From NCBI RefSeq assembly GCF_901538355.1, contig NZ_LR593887.1, positions 806,001 to 870,000 of the forward strand: DNA of 64,000 bases. The letters are read 5' to 3'. Position 1 is the stretch's first letter; each line of letters begins with the position of its first letter. Below the pieces are notes generated by a model. It had not been told where the DNA came from, searched no databases, and saw nothing but the letters and a program-made list of their open reading frames with translations. This stretch comes from Tuwongella immobilis. GTDB taxonomy: Bacteria > Planctomycetota > Planctomycetia > Gemmatales > Gemmataceae. Positions 1 through 9,323 of this stretch are shown here, one piece after another. A program made the position numbers and the translations under genes.

Positions 1-273
1 GATCTGCCGAGCATTCGGGTCTTGGCCCGTTTGGGGCTATTGGATCTGGCCGAAGCCGAGGAAGCGAACCGCGAGGCACTGCGAGGCTCGCTGGAAAATC
101 TGGTCCCGAAGGCGAAGGGGCCAATCTTTACCGAATCGATCAGTTTGCTGGCACGCGATACCTGCTTCGAAGAAGCCCCCGCGTGTGAGAACTGTGTGTT
201 GCGCAGCGAATGCTCGCATGGGCAGCAGCAAACGGCGTCGGCCCCCGCGCAGCCGCGACCGAAATCGCGCTGA
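1..273 (+). CDS. Endonuclease III-like DNA glycosylase, C-terminal part (5' cut by window edge)
   Basis: The reading frame is open from base 1, so this is the last 90 residues of a gene starting outside the window. The C-terminus carries C-x6-C-x2-C-x5-C (CFEEAPAC, then ENC, then a Cys after five residues). This is the [4Fe-4S] loop motif of the endonuclease III/MutY DNA glycosylase superfamily, which removes oxidised bases in base-excision repair. The cluster is followed by a short polar Gln/Ala/Pro tail. The helix-hairpin-helix and catalytic Lys/Asp lie upstream and cannot be checked, so Nth versus a related ultraviolet-endonuclease-like or MutY-like enzyme is undecided. A hairpin terminator follows at 328-364. 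Confidence 0.8.
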   Translation, partial: DLPSIRVLARLGLLDLAEAEEANREALRGSLENLVPKAKGPIFTESISLLARDTCFEEAPACENCVLRSECSHGQQQTASAPAQPRPKSR

Positions 274-327
274 TTATCCCGAGATGGTCGTTAGATCGTC
301 GAGTGGGTGATGAATTGGAACTGACTC

Positions 328-364
328 CGGCCGTTCTTCGATTCCGAAGGACGGCCGATTTTCG
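328..364 (+). terminator. Hairpin terminator after the endonuclease III-like gene
   Basis: A 13-bp stem (CGGCCGTTCTTCG at 328-340 with CGAAGGACGGCCG at 345-357, one G-T pair) closes a 4-nt loop and is followed by ATTTTCG. It lies 55 bp after the stop of the plus-strand gene and 58 bp beyond the stop of the minus-strand kinase, so it may serve both. Confidence 0.75.
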
Positions 365-414
365 TTGCATCTCCGAATTGCAACTGCAACTGCTGATGGG
401 ATCGATGGTTGCGT

Positions 415-1260
415 TCAGGCCGCGCGGCGCACTTGGAAGCTGTGAATCTCGCAGGTGATGAGCGTATCCACCACTTGCATGGCGGTGGGGCGGGATTGCC
501 AGCGACGTTCGAGCATGGCATCGACTAAGTCGATGAGCGCGGTCGGCCAGGGGCCAGGATAGTCCCAGAGGCTGGCGGCGGGATCGACACGGTGGCGGCG
601 CATCACTTCTTTGACGCTGCCGGTCGGGTAGGGGAGTTCGCCGGTGAGCATTTCGAATAGCGAAATGCCGAGCGCGTAGATGTCGCCAGCGGGGTGATCA
701 ACGGCGTTTCGGTCGCACATTTCCGGGGGCAGATAGTTGGGGGTGCCCAACACAAAGCCTTGCTCCAGAACGGCTTGGTTCTCGCCGGGAATGTGCGAGA
801 AGCCCAGATCGATCAGGACCGCATGCCCGTTATCCACCAGTCGGATATTGTCGGGTTTGACATCGCCGTGGATGAAATTGGCGCGATGCAGGGCATGCAG
901 GGCATCGGCGGTTTGCCGGGCAATCCAAATCGCGGTCGAATGATCCAAACAATATTCGCGGTACATGCGCTGACGGACGGATTCCCCCGTGATGCGATTC
1001 ATGACGAGAAAATAGGGGGGCTGGGAAAGCCGAGCTTCGAGAATTTTCACCAGGTGCGAATGCTCGACGGCCATGCCCGTGCGGGCCTCGCGGCGGAGCA
1101 GTTGCAGCGCGGTGGCATCATCAAACCAATCTTCACGCAGGACTTTGACGGCAACCTCTTCGTCGGTCTGCACATCACGCCCGGCATAGACAATCGAGGT
1201 CGCCCCATCGCCGAGGCTTTGGAACAGTTCGTATCCCGGAATATGCGGTGGACGGTGCAT
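415..1260 (-). CDS. Small Ser/Thr protein kinase with HGD/DLG variant motifs
   Basis: A 281-residue protein that is essentially a bare Hanks-type kinase domain, cytoplasmic, with no membrane segment. The Gly-rich loop is G17-D-G19, the ATP Lys is K39 (VAVK) and the helix-C Glu is about E58. The catalytic loop reads HGDVKPDN (131-138), so the usual HRD Arg is Gly but D133, K135 and N138 are kept. The metal motif is DLG (151-153) instead of DFG, and APE reads PPE (178-180). Loss of the HRD Arg suggests activity without activation-loop phosphorylation, as known for non-RD kinases; that is inference. It stands alone, 186 bp from the next minus-strand gene. Substrates are unknown. Confidence 0.85.
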   Translation of the reverse strand: MHRPPHIPGYELFQSLGDGATSIVYAGRDVQTDEEVAVKVLREDWFDDATALQLLRREARTGMAVEHSHLVKILEARLSQPPYFLVMNRITGESVRQRMYREYCLDHSTAIWIARQTADALHALHRANFIHGDVKPDNIRLVDNGHAVLIDLGFSHIPGENQAVLEQGFVLGTPNYLPPEMCDRNAVDHPAGDIYALGISLFEMLTGELPYPTGSVKEVMRRHRVDPAASLWDYPGPWPTALIDLVDAMLERRWQSRPTAMQVVDTLITCEIHSFQVRRAA

Positions 1261-1394
1261 CGGATTTTGCCAATTTCAGGTCACGGAGAGGGTTCATCTC
1301 CGTTCATCGGCAAAAATGGCAGGTCGGCTTGAGTGCAAAATCGCTAGGGTCGGCAAAATCGGTGTACGAATGGTCGGCGGAGCGAGGTGGAGGA

Positions 1395-1424
1395 GATCCC
1401 CAGGGGAGAGTGATCCTGGGGATT
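1395..1424 (-). terminator. Hairpin downstream of the EF-hand transporter gene
   Basis: ATCCCCAGG (1396-1404) pairs perfectly with CCTGGGGAT (1415-1423) around a 10-nt loop, extended by a G-T pair. It starts 22 bp after the transporter stop codon. No U-tract follows on the minus strand, so intrinsic termination is likely but not certain. Confidence 0.5.
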
Positions 1425-1446
1425 CCGGATGCCGAAAGAGGTCGAA

Positions 1447-3111
1447 TTATGCGGTGGGCACTTCGGACTTCGGATCTTCTTCGTAGGGCGGCGATTCGCG
1501 GAAGCCAAACAAGAAGATGAGCATGCAGACGACGGTGATGGCGACGGGGACGAAGAAGACCTTCTGCCAGTCGTTCTCGAAGTAGTCGGCGACTTTGCCG
1601 GACACCAGCGAGCTAATAATCATACCGGCCCCGTAGGTGATGAAGATAATCAACCCTTGGGTACTGCCACGAATGTCTTTGGGAGCGATTCGGTCGGCAT
1701 ACAGGAACGATGCGACGAAGAAGAACCCAAAGCCAAAGCCGTGCAGGGTTTGCGAGGCAATGACCAACTCCCGCGGATCGCCCAACGCGAAGATGCCGTA
1801 GCGGACAGCCCAGGCACCGATGCCGATGGCGATGGTGATGCCGTAGCCGAATTTCTTCAGGGCGAACGGCAGCAGCAGCAGCACCAGGATTTCGGCGACT
1901 TGTCCGATGGCCATGACCATCGGGACGGAGCCTGAGCTGAGGTTCAGGCCGCCCTTTTCGGTGGCGTTGGCATCGAATTCCAGGACGATTCCTGGGATCA
2001 TCGGCAGAACGCCATTCACTTTGGCGAGGAAGGCATCCACTTCCGTGACCGACAATTGCTGATCTTGGTCGGTATCGGCAGCGCCGAATGCGTAATCGGC
2101 GATTGCGGCATCGTTGCGTGTTTCGGTGGCCAGTTTCGTATCCGCGAGCAAAGCGATGAGCTTGTCTTTACTGATCGGAGCCGCTTCGCCTTGGAGTTTG
2201 AGTTTGACGGCGTTCAATTCGGTGGTACGTTGGGCAATGCTGGCATCGCTCAATTCGTCTTTCGACATTTTCTTGTTACGGTTAATGTCGAATGCTTGAT
2301 AGATGGTCGTGATCTTGTCTTTGTCGGCGGTCGGGTCGAGTTTCCCGGCGGCGGCGAGTTGCGTCGTCGAGAGCGACAAGCCGGAGGTATCGCCGAAGAA
2401 CGACGGCGTTTGCACATAGTAAAACTGCAATTCGGTTGAGACCAAAAAGGCAACGAACAGCAGCAGGGCAAACGAGCGATCTTTCGCCAGTTTGAATGCT
2501 TTGAGGAAGGCAAATGCGCCGTCGGATTTCTTGCTGGGGGGCGTGTAGGGGAGCGTCAGGGAGAAAATGCCCATGATGACACCCAGGCCGCCAGCGAAGT
2601 ATAAGCAATCGCCGACTCGGGGGGTGAAGCCGATTTCATCCGCGTTGTTGAGCCACAATCCAAAGATGCCGCCGATGGCAGCCCAGCCGATGGTGCCCCA
2701 GAGTCGGACTTTGCCGAAATCACGCTCGGCATCGGATAGATGAGCAAACGAGAGTGAGTTGGTGAGTGGGACGGTTGGGGCATAGAAGAAGCAATGCACG
2801 AACATGGCCAGGAAGATCACGCCGAAATCTTGCTGGGTGGCGGCGTAAATGATGGCCGCGGCCCCGGCGATGTGGCTGAAGGCGAGATATTTTTCGGTGG
2901 CGAAAAATCGATCCACCAGTTGACCGGCGATCATCGGGGCGACCATGCTGGCAATTGCCATGGTCAGATAGATCATGCCGATTTTCCAACCGGTATCTTC
3001 GCGGAAGCTCTCCAGTTGGCCAAGGTGCAGTGCCAGCACCGGAGCCCAGACACCCCAGACGGTGTACTGGAGAAACATCATGATGGATAACTTAACCTTC
3101 AGCGGATTCAT
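1447..3111 (-). CDS. MFS nucleoside:H+ symporter (NupG/XapB-like) with an inserted EF-hand pair
   Basis: A 554-residue inner-membrane transporter. The opening (FLQYTVWGVW), the RLWGTIGWAA stretch and a GDP motif in the second half (444-446) match the NupG-type nucleoside/proton symporter family of about 420 residues. The extra length lies at about residues 240-395, after the helix ending LVSTELQF, i.e. near the TM7-TM8 loop. It contains two 12-residue EF-hand calcium loops, D275-x-N-x-N...E286 and D346-x-D-x-D...E357. I chose the ATG at 3111 because the open frame upstream lacks membrane character and the family starts here. Calcium control of transport is inference; substrate is assigned only to family level. 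Divergent from the HAD gene across 201 bp. Confidence 0.8.
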   Translation of the reverse strand: MNPLKVKLSIMMFLQYTVWGVWAPVLALHLGQLESFREDTGWKIGMIYLTMAIASMVAPMIAGQLVDRFFATEKYLAFSHIAGAAAIIYAATQQDFGVIFLAMFVHCFFYAPTVPLTNSLSFAHLSDAERDFGKVRLWGTIGWAAIGGIFGLWLNNADEIGFTPRVGDCLYFAGGLGVIMGIFSLTLPYTPPSKKSDGAFAFLKAFKLAKDRSFALLLFVAFLVSTELQFYYVQTPSFFGDTSGLSLSTTQLAAAGKLDPTADKDKITTIYQAFDINRNKKMSKDELSDASIAQRTTELNAVKLKLQGEAAPISKDKLIALLADTKLATETRNDAAIADYAFGAADTDQDQQLSVTEVDAFLAKVNGVLPMIPGIVLEFDANATEKGGLNLSSGSVPMVMAIGQVAEILVLLLLPFALKKFGYGITIAIGIGAWAVRYGIFALGDPRELVIASQTLHGFGFGFFFVASFLYADRIAPKDIRGSTQGLIIFITYGAGMIISSLVSGKVADYFENDWQKVFFVPVAITVVCMLIFLFGFRESPPYEEDPKSEVPTA

Positions 3112-3312
3112 GCCCAGCGGTCTCCGAATACTCTCCACCTGCAAAAGTCGGGTGAACTCATTCAACCGGTTACGGATCAAGGGTATTGGGAGAATGCAGC
3201 GACCGCAAACAAAAACAGGAACTGCGAGAAAGGTTTGCCGAAATGCCCCGGAATTCTGTACGATAACTCCGATTGGTCCGCGGGTGGCTCCGCGTGCATG
3301 TGAGGATGGGCT

Positions 3313-3945
3313 TTGATCCGAACCTTGGTGTTCGATTTTGGCAACGTGATCGGTCGCTTCGACCATAGTCGTACCGTCGCAAGACTGGCGAGTCGCTCCC
3401 CGCTTGCGCCGACCGAACTGGCGTTGATGCTGTTCGGGAGCCCCCTCAACGACGACTACGAAACTGGCCGCATTTCCACGCGGCAATATCTCGACGCAAT
3501 CCGCAGCAATGCCCGCCTGGATTGTACCGACGAGGAATTCCATCACGCCTTTGTCGACATTTTCCAGCATCATCCGCCGATCGAAGCGGTGATTCCGCAT
3601 TTGGCGCAACGGTATCGCCTGGTGCTGGCCAGCAATACCAACCCGGCACACTTTGAGACGATTGCCAGTATGTTCCGCGAGACGCTCTCGCATATGCATG
3701 CGTTGGCGTTGTCGCATCAGGTTGGGCATCGCAAGCCGCACGCGGGGTTTTACGCCGCTGTGCAGGAACTGGCGCATGCCAATCCGCAGGAATGTCTGTT
3801 TATCGATGATTTGCCCACGAATGTGGCCGCCGCCGAAGCCCACGGTTGGCACGGGATTGTCTTTGTGGATCCGCAGGATTTGTTCGACCGATTCGATTCG
3901 TATGGAATCGATCTTCCCCTGTCCGCCCGAAACGTCTCGGCGTGA
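3313..3945 (+). CDS. HAD-superfamily phosphatase, YihX-like
   Basis: A 210-residue soluble hydrolase. Motif I is FDFGNV (D8, with Gly at the usual second Asp position), motif II is LASNTNP, motif III is around HRKPHAGF and motif IV is FIDD. The DxGNV form of motif I and the overall length match the YihX (glucose-1-phosphate phosphatase) branch; the actual substrate is not determinable. The start is a TTG at 3313 preceded by GAGG about 8 bases upstream; a nearby ATG is out of frame. glyA follows after 21 bp, so the two are probably cotranscribed, though no functional link is evident. Confidence 0.85.
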   Translation: MIRTLVFDFGNVIGRFDHSRTVARLASRSPLAPTELALMLFGSPLNDDYETGRISTRQYLDAIRSNARLDCTDEEFHHAFVDIFQHHPPIEAVIPHLAQRYRLVLASNTNPAHFETIASMFRETLSHMHALALSHQVGHRKPHAGFYAAVQELAHANPQECLFIDDLPTNVAAAEAHGWHGIVFVDPQDLFDRFDSYGIDLPLSARNVSA

Positions 3946-3966
3946 CACTCTCTGATTGAGACGCTC

Positions 3967-5211
3967 ATGAACTCGTTTATGCAGAATGACCCGGAAGTTT
4001 GGCAAGCGATCGACTCGGAACGGCAACGGCAACAACGTGGCCTGGAGATGATCGCCTCGGAAAACTACACCAGCCCCGCGGTGATGGCGGCCCAAGGTTC
4101 GGTGCTGACCAACAAATACGCCGAGGGTTATCCGGGCAAACGCTACTACGGCGGTTGTGAGTTTGTGGATGTGGTCGAACGGCTGGCCATCGAACGGGTG
4201 TGCAAGCTGTTCGGGTCGGAAAAGGCGAATGTGCAGCCACACTCCGGCGCTCAGGCGAATATGGCGGTCTTCCTGGCCGCGCTGCAGCCCGGCGATACCA
4301 TCCTGGCGATGGACTTGGCCCATGGGGGCCACCTCACCCACGGGATGCGCTTGAATTTCTCCGGAAAGTATTTCAAAGCCGTCGGTTACGGCGTCAAGCC
4401 GGACGACTACCGCATTGATTACGATCAAGTGGCGAAGTTGGCCGCGGAACACAAGCCGAAGCTGATTATCGCCGGTGCGAGTGCCTACCCGCGTGAAATC
4501 GACTTCGCCCGCTTCGGCGAAATCGCGAAGTCGGTGGGTGCGTTGTTCATGGTGGATATGGCGCACATCGCCGGTTTGGTGGCTGCCAAGCAGCATGCCG
4601 ACCCTGTGCCGCACGCCGACTTTGTCACCTCAACGACCCACAAGACGCTGCGTGGCCCGCGAGCGGGGATCATCCTTTGCCGACAAGATTGGATCCAAAA
4701 GATCAACTCGGCCGTGTTCCCCGGCATTCAAGGCGGCCCGCTGATGCACGTCATCGCCGGGAAAGCCGTCGCCTTCCAAGAAGCCCTGCAACCCAGCTTC
4801 ACCGACTACATCAAGCAAGTGCTGGTCAACGCCAAAGTGCTGGCGGAAACCCTGATGAGCGAAGGCTTTCCGATTGTCTCCGGCGGCACGGATAACCACC
4901 TGATGCTGGTGAATGTCGCGGCCAAGGGAAGTTCCGGCAAAATCGCCGAACACGCCCTCGATCAAGCCGGCATCACCATCAACAAGAATATGATTCCGTT
5001 CGACACGCGCCCGGCCATGGATCCATCCGGCATCCGGATTGGCACCCCCGCACTGACGACGCGCGGCATGAAGGAAAGCGAAATGCGGCAAATCGGCAAG
5101 TGGATCTCCACCGTGCTGGCCGCTCCGGACAACGCCGCAACTCTGGCGACCATCCGCGGCCACATCGCCGAACTCTGCCAGCAATTCCCCGTCCCCGCGG
5201 AAGCCGTCTGA
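3967..5211 (+). CDS. glyA: Serine hydroxymethyltransferase
   Basis: A 414-residue, full-length cytoplasmic PLP enzyme that interconverts serine and glycine while loading one-carbon units onto tetrahydrofolate. The active-site Lys is K226 in the [11 protein letters not shown] motif. Other hallmarks are IASENYTS near the N-terminus, the [13 protein letters not shown] segment and VDMAHIAGL before the PLP lysine. The next recognisable metabolic gene, kbl, also acts in glycine/threonine metabolism but is on the opposite strand. A strong terminator lies 45 bp after the stop. Confidence 0.98.
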   Translation: MNSFMQNDPEVWQAIDSERQRQQRGLEMIASENYTSPAVMAAQGSVLTNKYAEGYPGKRYYGGCEFVDVVERLAIERVCKLFGSEKANVQPHSGAQANMAVFLAALQPGDTILAMDLAHGGHLTHGMRLNFSGKYFKAVGYGVKPDDYRIDYDQVAKLAAEHKPKLIIAGASAYPREIDFARFGEIAKSVGALFMVDMAHIAGLVAAKQHADPVPHADFVTSTTHKTLRGPRAGIILCRQDWIQKINSAVFPGIQGGPLMHVIAGKAVAFQEALQPSFTDYIKQVLVNAKVLAETLMSEGFPIVSGGTDNHLMLVNVAAKGSSGKIAEHALDQAGITINKNMIPFDTRPAMDPSGIRIGTPALTTRGMKESEMRQIGKWISTVLAAPDNAATLATIRGHIAELCQQFPVPAEAV

Positions 5212-5256
5212 TCGCCACCCGCGCGCCGCAGACGCATTCCACTCCTTGAAACACCC

Positions 5257-5300
5257 GCTCCCCGGCCTGTGGACCCCTCCACAAGCCGGGGAGCATTCTT
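5257..5300 (+). terminator. Strong hairpin terminator after glyA
   Basis: GCTCCCCGGC (5257-5266) pairs with GCCGGGGAGC (5285-5294), and the arms continue inward through TGTGGA/TCCACA with one mismatch around a CCCC loop. The stem is about 17 bp and is followed by ATTCTT. Confidence 0.8.
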
Positions 5301-5399
5301 CATGCCATGCGCACGCTGATCGAGGCTTGGCTGCTGACTGGTCGCAACGGTGCGGTCACCGCTTCCGGCTTGCGTGTCTGAATTGTTTTGATTTCGGCG

Positions 5400-5436
5400 A
5401 GCGGTGATTCTCTTGGTGGTGGGGAGAATCACCGCT
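5400..5436 (-). terminator. Perfect 13-bp inverted repeat downstream of kbl
   Basis: AGCGGTGATTCTC (5400-5412) is the exact reverse complement of GAGAATCACCGCT (5424-5436), with an 11-nt loop. It lies 25 bp beyond the kbl stop. The minus-strand sequence after it is A-rich rather than U-rich, so a transcript-stabilising hairpin is the alternative. Confidence 0.6.
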
Positions 5437-5461
5437 TTGGGGGTGGGGGCGACGTGGGGGA

Positions 5462-6655
5462 TTATTGGCGGAGGATGCCCAGTTCTTGGCCCACGGCGGT
5501 GAAGGAGGCGATGGCGTGTTCGATTTGCGCATCGCTATGCGCTGCCGAGACTTGTAGCCGAATGCGGGCTTGGCCTTGTGGCACCACCGGGTAGCTGAAG
5601 CCAATCACGTAGATGCCGTGTTCCAATAGGCGATCGGCCATTTTGCTGGCGAGGGCGGCGTCGCCGAGCATCACCGGCAGAATCGGCGTGGGGCCGGGCT
5701 TGATCGTGAAGCCCGCGCCTTCCAACCCGGCACGCATGCGCTTGGTGTTGGCTTGCAGGCGTTGGCGCATCGCTTGGCCGGACTCGATCAGGTCGAGCGT
5801 GGACAAGGCGGCATAGGCCAGCGGTGGCGGCACAGAGTTGCTGAACAGATACGGACGCGAGCGATTGCGTAGCCAATCGATGACCTCGGCGCGGCCGGTG
5901 GTGAATCCGCCAGAGCCGCCGCCCCAGGTTTTGCCCAGCGTGCTGGTGATGATGTCGATGCGGTCCAGCACTCCGGCCACTTCCGCGCCGCCGCGACCGC
6001 CATCGCCCAGGTGCCCGGTGCCGTGACAATCATCAATGCCCACGATGGCATCGTATTTGTCTGCCAATTCGCAGATGGCGGCGAGATTGGCAATGTCGCC
6101 GTCCATCGAGAAGACGCTATCGGTGAAAATCATGCGGAAGCGGCAGCCGGAGGCGTCTTGCAACTGCTTTTCCAGGTCCGCCATGTCGTTGTGGGCGTAG
6201 CGAAATCGCTTGGCTTTGCACAGCCGCACGCCGTCGATAATGCTCGCATGGTTGAGCGCATCGGACAGAATCGCGTCTTCTTCGGTGAGCAGCGGCTCGA
6301 ACAGCCCGCCGTTGGCATCAAAGCACGAGGTGTACAGAATCGTGTCTTCTTTGCCGAAGAAGCGGCTGATGCGGGCTTCCAGCGTTTTGTGCAAATCCTG
6401 CGTGCCACAGATGAACCGCACCGACGCCAGGCCGAATCCGTGCTTTTCCAGCCCTTCATGAGCGGCGGCCACCACTTGCGGATGATTGGCCAACCCGAGA
6501 TAATTATTAGCGCAGAAATTGATCACTTCGCGGCCATTGACTTGAATGGCGGCATGTTGCGGCGAGGTGATCGTGCGTTCGCTTTTGTACAATCCACGCG
6601 ATTTCAAATCGGAAATTTGCGTGCGGAGATAGTCGGAAATTCGCTGATCGCTCAT
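5462..6655 (-). CDS. kbl: Glycine C-acetyltransferase (2-amino-3-ketobutyrate CoA ligase)
   Basis: A 397-residue PLP enzyme of the alpha-oxoamine synthase family that cleaves 2-amino-3-ketobutyrate with CoA to glycine and acetyl-CoA, the second step of threonine breakdown. Length matches E. coli Kbl (398). The PLP Lys is K242 in [10 protein letters not shown], preceded by [10 protein letters not shown] (208-217), and the N-terminus has [13 protein letters not shown]. The ATG at 6655 is chosen because it gives the family N-terminus; codons upstream do not look coding. Threonine dehydrogenase (tdh), its usual partner, is not in the window. A related acyl-CoA:amino acid synthase cannot be fully excluded, but Kbl fits best. 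Confidence 0.93.
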   Translation of the reverse strand: MSDQRISDYLRTQISDLKSRGLYKSERTITSPQHAAIQVNGREVINFCANNYLGLANHPQVVAAAHEGLEKHGFGLASVRFICGTQDLHKTLEARISRFFGKEDTILYTSCFDANGGLFEPLLTEEDAILSDALNHASIIDGVRLCKAKRFRYAHNDMADLEKQLQDASGCRFRMIFTDSVFSMDGDIANLAAICELADKYDAIVGIDDCHGTGHLGDGGRGGAEVAGVLDRIDIITSTLGKTWGGGSGGFTTGRAEVIDWLRNRSRPYLFSNSVPPPLAYAALSTLDLIESGQAMRQRLQANTKRMRAGLEGAGFTIKPGPTPILPVMLGDAALASKMADRLLEHGIYVIGFSYPVVPQGQARIRLQVSAAHSDAQIEHAIASFTAVGQELGILRQ

Positions 6656-6777
6656 AATGCTGTTTCGTCCTGAGGCAACGGAACGGTACCATAGCATTGT
6701 ACAATCCGGCTTCCCGGTGGCACCGGCAACCAAAATCCCCACGCGATGGATCGCCTTTGGCGCATGGAATGTTCGGT

Positions 6778-7965
6778 ATGCAGCGATTGACCCAATTTGC
6801 CCGAAGCGACACCGAACAAGCCTTGCTGCGGGCCTGCTTGGAACAGTTGGAAAGCGACGATGTCACGCCATTTTGGGCGTATGCGGATTGGCTGGAGGAA
6901 CAGGGCGAATCGCTGCGGGCGGCGGTGATGCGGCAAATGACCACTCCCGAAGCGGCCATGCTGGCACCGCTCAAATCGCTGCATCGCCCCGTGCCGCAAG
7001 CGCAAGAAGCGATTCAGGCTTGGCAGCAAATTGCCGGGGTGCCCAATCGCCGTGGGTTGTTTCTGGTGCGTGGGCTGCCCGTGGGATGGAATGATCCGCG
7101 AAGTCATGGGCCGTTCGATTGGGCGGATCGGCTGCATGCGTGGCCGTTGCTGCGCTATGTGCAGATTCTCAATCCCACCTCGCGGGAGTTGGCGGATTTG
7201 GCGATCACGCTGGCGGGCACGCAACTGCATGGGCTGGCGTTGCGCAATCGCAATCCGACCACGATGCACCCCACGGCCATGCTTCGACACGCGGCTTGGC
7301 CCAACTTGCGGAGCCTGATTCTGGAAGGGGCGGAAGTCACCGAACCGTCGTTGCGAACCCTCGGCGAATGGCGACAATTGCCCAGTTTGCAGCGATTATC
7401 CCTGGAATTGCGTCCCGAGCCGCGGGTCTCAGCCGTGACCTTATGGCAACCGTTGACTCAGGTGGCCTGGCGCGAATTGGAGATTGCCGAACTGCTGCAA
7501 CACCGCGAAGATGGCGAGGCGATGTCTCGCATCCAGTTTCCTGCGTTGGAATCGCTGACGTTGCGTGCGCATTTGCCGCGCATTTTCCCCGAGTTGCGGA
7601 TTCATGCCCTGTGGGAACAGACGCCGCGACTGCGGGAATTGCATCTGCGATTCTGCGGCATCGACGATGAAGCGATTACCGCCATCATCACGCCACTGCG
7701 CGATCGCGTGGAACGCTTATCGCTGGATCTGAACGCCATCAGCGATGCGCCGGGCCGCATCTTCCGCGGGTGGGCCGGGAGTCCGCTGCGCTGGCTGGGA
7801 TTCCATGCAATTGAATTCGGGGGCCGCTTCTGGAATAGCCTGATTCGCAGCGATCTTCCCGCCGGGGTGACGCTTCGTGTCATTCAGCATCGCGGAACGC
7901 TCGCGCCGCAAGTCCGCACCCGCTTGGAAGCCCGCTTTGCCGCCGTTCACGAGGCGAGCAGTTAA
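6778..7965 (+). CDS. TIGR02996-domain protein with degenerate leucine-rich repeats
   Basis: About 395 residues, no signal peptide or membrane segment. The N-terminal 50 residues carry the Gemmata repeat-companion domain TIGR02996: an amphipathic stretch ending [16 protein letters not shown]. The rest is weak leucine-rich repeats (for example [16 protein letters not shown]). The ATG at 6778 has GGAA 8 bases upstream; an in-frame ATG at 6769 is an alternative. The domain's function is unknown; a protein-interaction role is inference. It is the first of three such genes in a row (with 8013-9218 and 9324-10976), and reads toward the second. Confidence 0.8.
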   Translation: MQRLTQFARSDTEQALLRACLEQLESDDVTPFWAYADWLEEQGESLRAAVMRQMTTPEAAMLAPLKSLHRPVPQAQEAIQAWQQIAGVPNRRGLFLVRGLPVGWNDPRSHGPFDWADRLHAWPLLRYVQILNPTSRELADLAITLAGTQLHGLALRNRNPTTMHPTAMLRHAAWPNLRSLILEGAEVTEPSLRTLGEWRQLPSLQRLSLELRPEPRVSAVTLWQPLTQVAWRELEIAELLQHREDGEAMSRIQFPALESLTLRAHLPRIFPELRIHALWEQTPRLRELHLRFCGIDDEAITAIITPLRDRVERLSLDLNAISDAPGRIFRGWAGSPLRWLGFHAIEFGGRFWNSLIRSDLPAGVTLRVIQHRGTLAPQVRTRLEARFAAVHEASS

Positions 7966-8012
7966 TCGCCGGTCATCGACCGCGACACCCGCATCGACCG
8001 CGAGAAGCGGAG

Positions 8013-9218
8013 TTATCGCAACGGAACGGGAAGGTGACGTTCTTCGAGCAAGAGCCGATCGGCGAAGCGTTCTTGCAGGGGAATGCGCCATTCATCGCGG
8101 AAGCGATTGTGCCGCAAATCGATGACGCATTCGGGGGACCATGGCGCATCCAGAATCGCCCGCACGGAACTGCCAATGGAGCATCGGCTCAAATCCAGAT
8201 AGCGCAAATTCGGAATCCCGGGCCAGCGCATGAGTTCCCGAATGGCCAGATCCCCCAGCGGATTCCCGGCCAAAATCAGCACTCGCAGCCGCGAAAAGGC
8301 ATCATCTGCCAAGGCTTCGATGCCGGTGGTGCCGATCGCGCCCACGTCATTGTCGGCAATGTTGAGCAATTCCAATCCCGCAAGCGATTGACTGCGTGCA
8401 AGAAAGGCCAAGCCGCTATCGCCGATGAATTGCCCGCTGAGATTCAGTTCCCGCAAATGTTCAAAGTGCCAGCCAATGGCCAACGCTGCGGCACCGGCGG
8501 AGCGAATCGAATAGAGATAATCGACCTCGCCGGCTTGACTCAATCGCAACGATCGCAGGTGCGGGAAGGCATGCGATTGGGCCAAGGCGCGGGCACCGAT
8601 GTCGTTGAGGGGATTGCCGTGCAAGTCGAGCGATTCCAACTGGCAGAAGACGCTGCCGCGAGCGAGTTGCTCCATGGCGGCCGAGCCAAGCCCCTGACGG
8701 ATCAATCGCAATTCCCGCAGCGATTCCAATTGCGGACAGAGGCCCAATCGGGCGAGTGCGAGCGCATCCAACCCGGCGTTTTCCAGTTCCAAACTGCGAC
8801 ACGCTGCCAATCCATCGCATTCGAGGACGGCGGATAATCGCCCGGCCACTTGCGTGAGGACGACCCCTCGCAGCGGTGTCATCGCCAGCAACGCCCGCCA
8901 TTCGCTCAGAAATGCGGCGGCTGGCAATTGCACGTCTTCGACAAATCCGCGCCGGAAGGTTTGGCCCCAATCGTTGGGCAATGGCAATCGCCAGCGGTGG
9001 CCCAAGCGACGCAGCCACTCGCGTTCTTCGAGTCGTCCCAGGGTCGCTTCCGGCGAGTACGGGCAGAGGGTGGCCAGCCGACATTGCAGCCGAATGAAGG
9101 TCGCCCGGTCGGCGTCGCCCTGTTCCTCGAACCAGTCGGCGGCGACCAATCGGGGCCAAAGATCGTCGGGGGTCACAGTGATGGCGGTGAACAAATCGGC
9201 GGGCAATTGCATCGGCAT
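8013..9218 (-). CDS. TIGR02996-domain leucine-rich-repeat protein
   Basis: A 401-residue cytoplasmic protein. The N-terminus has VAADWFEEQGDADRATFIRLQ, the TIGR02996 signature. It is followed by regular LRRs such as LESLDLHGNPLNDIGARAL and LRVLILAGNPLGDLAIREL, whose xGNPLxD form is typical of ribonuclease-inhibitor-like LRRs. The ATG at 9218 has CAGGG 5 bases upstream; a TTG at 9233 is possible. It lies 105 bp downstream of a larger paralogue on the same strand and converges on the 6778-7965 gene, so the three form a local paralogue cluster. Function unknown. Confidence 0.82.
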   Translation of the reverse strand: MPMQLPADLFTAITVTPDDLWPRLVAADWFEEQGDADRATFIRLQCRLATLCPYSPEATLGRLEEREWLRRLGHRWRLPLPNDWGQTFRRGFVEDVQLPAAAFLSEWRALLAMTPLRGVVLTQVAGRLSAVLECDGLAACRSLELENAGLDALALARLGLCPQLESLRELRLIRQGLGSAAMEQLARGSVFCQLESLDLHGNPLNDIGARALAQSHAFPHLRSLRLSQAGEVDYLYSIRSAGAAALAIGWHFEHLRELNLSGQFIGDSGLAFLARSQSLAGLELLNIADNDVGAIGTTGIEALADDAFSRLRVLILAGNPLGDLAIRELMRWPGIPNLRYLDLSRCSIGSSVRAILDAPWSPECVIDLRHNRFRDEWRIPLQERFADRLLLEERHLPVPLR

Positions 9219-9323
9219 GGCACCCTGGGGCAATCCCGAACAACGAAACTACAGCGTAACCGCGATGACACGTCGCAGACAACCCGCGTCGCCGCGGGGC
9301 GAAACGGCGGCCTGTGGTGTTGG

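Noticed and set aside
3112-4614. 500-codon upstream extension of the EF-hand transporter frame
   Set aside because: It runs antisense through the HAD gene and glyA, has no domain, and the family N-terminus begins at 3111.
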